DNA from: NIOZ-UU35 sp964344175
GTDB taxonomy: Bacteria > Chloroflexota > Anaerolineae > Anaerolineales > UBA11858
Direction: 5' to 3'
DNA length: 14,392 bases
Assembly: GCA_964344175.1 (NCBI GenBank)
Contig: CAYFMI010000095.1
Span: 1 to 14,392 of the forward strand
This document shows, piece by piece, positions 12,384-14,392 of this stretch (positions within the stretch are counted from its first letter, which is position 1; each line of letters starts with the position of its first letter). Under the pieces are notes generated by a model, which was given only the letters and a program-made list of their open reading frames with translations, made no database searches and was not told the origin of the DNA. The position numbers and the translations under genes are program-made.

Positions 12384-14363
12384 CTAGCGTATTTCAACCA
12401 GAACTGCCTGAATGGCTGTCCGCCAGTGGTAAAACCCATTGGTCTCATCGAAACCTTTGCAGGTGATCAGCGTCAGCCAATCACGATCCCTATGTTCCAA
12501 AATGCTCGTTTCATTCGGCGTTAACCAGTCATATATTTCCCGAACATGGTATACGTAATCCTGTCCCCAGGCATGAATGACAATCTCATCGTCGTATGCC
12601 AATGATGAAAGGTTGGCGAAGGGGCCTGGGCTGCCATCCGATAGATAGACATGCCCCGACAATACCGTATTGCCTTCCCAGGTTGGGAAGGCAGTCCCGG
12701 TTAGATAACCGACCTCATTGGAGGTCAGCCAATCCAGACTCCAGGAATTGCCGACTTTTGGAGCGCCGACAATCGAGGCATCCAGGTTTAATTCGGGGAT
12801 CTCCAGGCGCATATCGCCCAGATCTTGATAGGCGATTTCCTCCGGCTGAGGGGGCAGGGACGTAACCACATTGGGCGCAAAACCTGTTTGCGGTAAAGCG
12901 CCCATGGAAATCTGCCATAACTCCACGCCATGCTTACCGTCATTGGCAGTGAAATAAATGGTCCAGCCCATGCGATAAGAATTTGAAAGCGAACCGACAA
13001 AATTTCCCAGGGTATAACGGGGAATGGAGCCGGATGCACCGGCACGGATATCTTCGAGTAAGAAGGCCCGTGTATAGGGGAATTCGCTGACCCATACTTC
13101 TTCGCCGTGTTGGCCATCGTCCGCGGTGAAGAATAGTGTTGTGCCAAACTTCCCTAAAGGATTTGGCGAAGAATCATCTTTCCCTGGGTTAATGTCTTCT
13201 ACCTGGATGGCATAGCTATAAGGCGGTTCCGATTTCCATAATTCGACACCGCTCTCGCCGTCATCTGCGCTAAAGAACATTGCCCAGCCCAAATCGCCAA
13301 TTGCCGCAGGATCCGAATCGTCTTTGCCGATGTTGATATCCGCCAACAATCCGGCGCCATACTGGGGGTCGTATCGCCAGAGTTCATTGCCATGCTCTTC
13401 GGTATTTGCCGGGAAAAAGACCATCGAATTCGCCAGGCGATTCGACCAGCCCGGATTCGAATTTTCACTCCCCTGGTAGATATCTTTGATCAGCGAGGTC
13501 GTGGCTCCAGAACCAAAACTGCGCCACAATTCCCGCCCATGAACCCAGTCATCTGCGCTGAAGACGAACATCTCACCCAAAATGTTAAAACTGGATGGGT
13601 CAGAACTGCGCGGCCCGGCCAGGATATCTTTGACAATGAATGTGCCTGCTTCAGTACCATCACTGCGCCACAATTCGATGCCATGCGCCTCATCTTTAGC
13701 CGTGAAGTACAACCGCGAGCCGTAAACAAATAAATAGCGGGGATCAGAGTCGTCTGCGCCGAGTAATATATCCTTTACCAGCCAGGAACGCCCATCACGG
13801 ACATCATAGGCGTACAATTCATTCCCCCTATCCATGCGTATTTCTGCATTATAGAACAACACCGGCCCCATAAATTGCAGCCACTTTGGGTCAGGCCCGG
13901 TTGGCGGCCCAGCCGTCTTCCAATATTCGTGCAAGGCAACTACCTCGGCGACCCCCGAACCGGTGTTGTAACGCCATATCTGCCGGCCCAGACTGGGATT
14001 GGTAGCGGCGAAATAAATGCTGGAACCATAAACTGTTAACCACTCGGGCTTAGAACTGCCGCTGCCTTTATAAATATCCGCCGCGAGGGCAGCCTCACCG
14101 GTAATGGGCGAATATTTCCATAACTCAATGCCGTGTTCATCGTCTTGAGCCTGGAAATACAACTCGCCATTCACCTCGGTGAACCAGGCCGGGTTTGAAC
14201 TGCCGTGCGGATTAATGTTAGCGGCCAACTCGACATAATAAGGGAAAACCGGGTCGGACTCTGCCTGCGTTGCCGAGACGAACCCCAAACCAGACAGGAC
14301 AAGGATGACAAGTATACCCACTATGGGAGTGAATAATCGCTTCATGGTACGTCTTCGCTTCAT
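12384..14363 (-). CDS. Secreted HGxELW-repeat protein with LPQTG motif and C-terminal sortase domain
   Basis: The protein has 659 aa; an alternative start, six codons in, is at 14345, and neither has a strong ribosome site. A basic N-terminus and hydrophobic core (about 10-30) form a signal peptide, possibly cut after TQA at 32-34. Residues about 45-485 contain roughly nine repeats of 47-59 residues, each with a core such as DDEHGIELW, DDWVHGRELW or NDGKHGVELW and a strand ending in YF or FF, often followed by a KDI.xG turn. This pattern is typical of ELW/DGTxxGT surface repeats and suggests a beta-propeller-like fold. LPQTG follows at 490-494. The last 150 residues are a sortase domain with His571 (SGHVY), Cys635 (TLITC) and Arg648 (YHWRTAI). 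The C-terminal module is clearly homologous to that of the protein at 1183-2622. There is no membrane segment after LPQTG. Confidence 0.9.
   Translation of the reverse strand: MKRRRTMKRLFTPIVGILVILVLSGLGFVSATQAESDPVFPYYVELAANINPHGSSNPAWFTEVNGELYFQAQDDEHGIELWKYSPITGEAALAADIYKGSGSSKPEWLTVYGSSIYFAATNPSLGRQIWRYNTGSGVAEVVALHEYWKTAGPPTGPDPKWLQFMGPVLFYNAEIRMDRGNELYAYDVRDGRSWLVKDILLGADDSDPRYLFVYGSRLYFTAKDEAHGIELWRSDGTEAGTFIVKDILAGPRSSDPSSFNILGEMFVFSADDWVHGRELWRSFGSGATTSLIKDIYQGSENSNPGWSNRLANSMVFFPANTEEHGNELWRYDPQYGAGLLADINIGKDDSDPAAIGDLGWAMFFSADDGESGVELWKSEPPYSYAIQVEDINPGKDDSSPNPLGKFGTTLFFTADDGQHGEEVWVSEFPYTRAFLLEDIRAGASGSIPRYTLGNFVGSLSNSYRMGWTIYFTANDGKHGVELWQISMGALPQTGFAPNVVTSLPPQPEEIAYQDLGDMRLEIPELNLDASIVGAPKVGNSWSLDWLTSNEVGYLTGTAFPTWEGNTVLSGHVYLSDGSPGPFANLSSLAYDDEIVIHAWGQDYVYHVREIYDWLTPNETSILEHRDRDWLTLITCKGFDETNGFYHWRTAIQAVLVEIR
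12882..12896 (-). other. LPQTG motif joined directly to a sortase domain
   Basis: The LPQTG codons lie at the boundary between the repeat region and the sortase domain, and the neighbouring residues read FAPNVVT. The matching motif in the other protein (LPATG, 2116-2130) is followed by FAPGVVT. The shared GFAP context suggests that the whole boundary is under selection, not only the LPxTG letters. Confidence 0.7.
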
Positions 14364-14392
14364 GCTTGCTCAGTTAGAAAATACGAACTAAT

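Overview
The window reads as a chromosomal segment of an uncultured Chloroflexota bacterium, most likely class Anaerolineae. This is inferred from gene content: a Thr-Pro-rich lipoprotein with a Val-Glu-Val-Thr-rich neck, large secreted proteins that carry their own sortase domain, and an HgcA-like corrinoid protein. Base composition is moderate and coding density is high. No rRNA, tRNA, CRISPR array, insertion sequence or transposase gene was seen.

Layout. (1) 183-2622 (+): a secreted DUF1566 protein, then a secreted protein with Trp-rich repeats, an LPATG motif and a C-terminal sortase domain. (2) 2921-4224 (+): a membrane-anchored TlpA/ResA-like thioredoxin that overlaps an Lgt-like polytopic membrane protein by one base. 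(3) 4257-6232 (+): DUF302, a pteridine-reductase-type SDR, folB and folK, tightly packed. folE follows on the opposite strand (6365-7000). Together these give the pterin branch of folate synthesis plus a probable dihydromonapterin/pteridine reductase. (4) 7148-7834 (-): a soluble NarL-type histidine kinase without a partner in view. (5) 8091-12241 (+): what looks like one autoregulated six-gene operon. It contains a TetR regulator with an operator palindrome just upstream, a SAM-methyltransferase fused to an HgcA-like corrinoid/membrane protein, an HgcB-like small ferredoxin, a deazaflavin (F420)-type DUF385 oxidoreductase, a four-helix membrane protein and a lipoprotein with an SH3-like domain. 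It ends at a very strong hairpin terminator at 12309-12363. (6) 12384-14363 (-): a second large secreted protein with about nine HGxELW repeats, LPQTG and a sortase domain.

The most interesting object is unit 5. The mercury-methylation pair HgcA (corrinoid cap motif NVWCAAG) and HgcB (ferredoxin) is recognisable, but HgcA here carries its own SAM-dependent methyltransferase domain. The usual cap-helix Lys is Gly, and the HgcB-like partner lacks the C-terminal Cys pair of known HgcB and has an altered first cluster motif. This suggests a corrinoid methyl-transfer system related to, but distinct from, canonical HgcAB, with an F420-type reductase in the same transcript. Its substrate cannot be read from the sequence. 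The second notable theme is a pair of proteins, about 10 kb apart, in which a sortase domain directly follows an LPxTG motif in the same chain.
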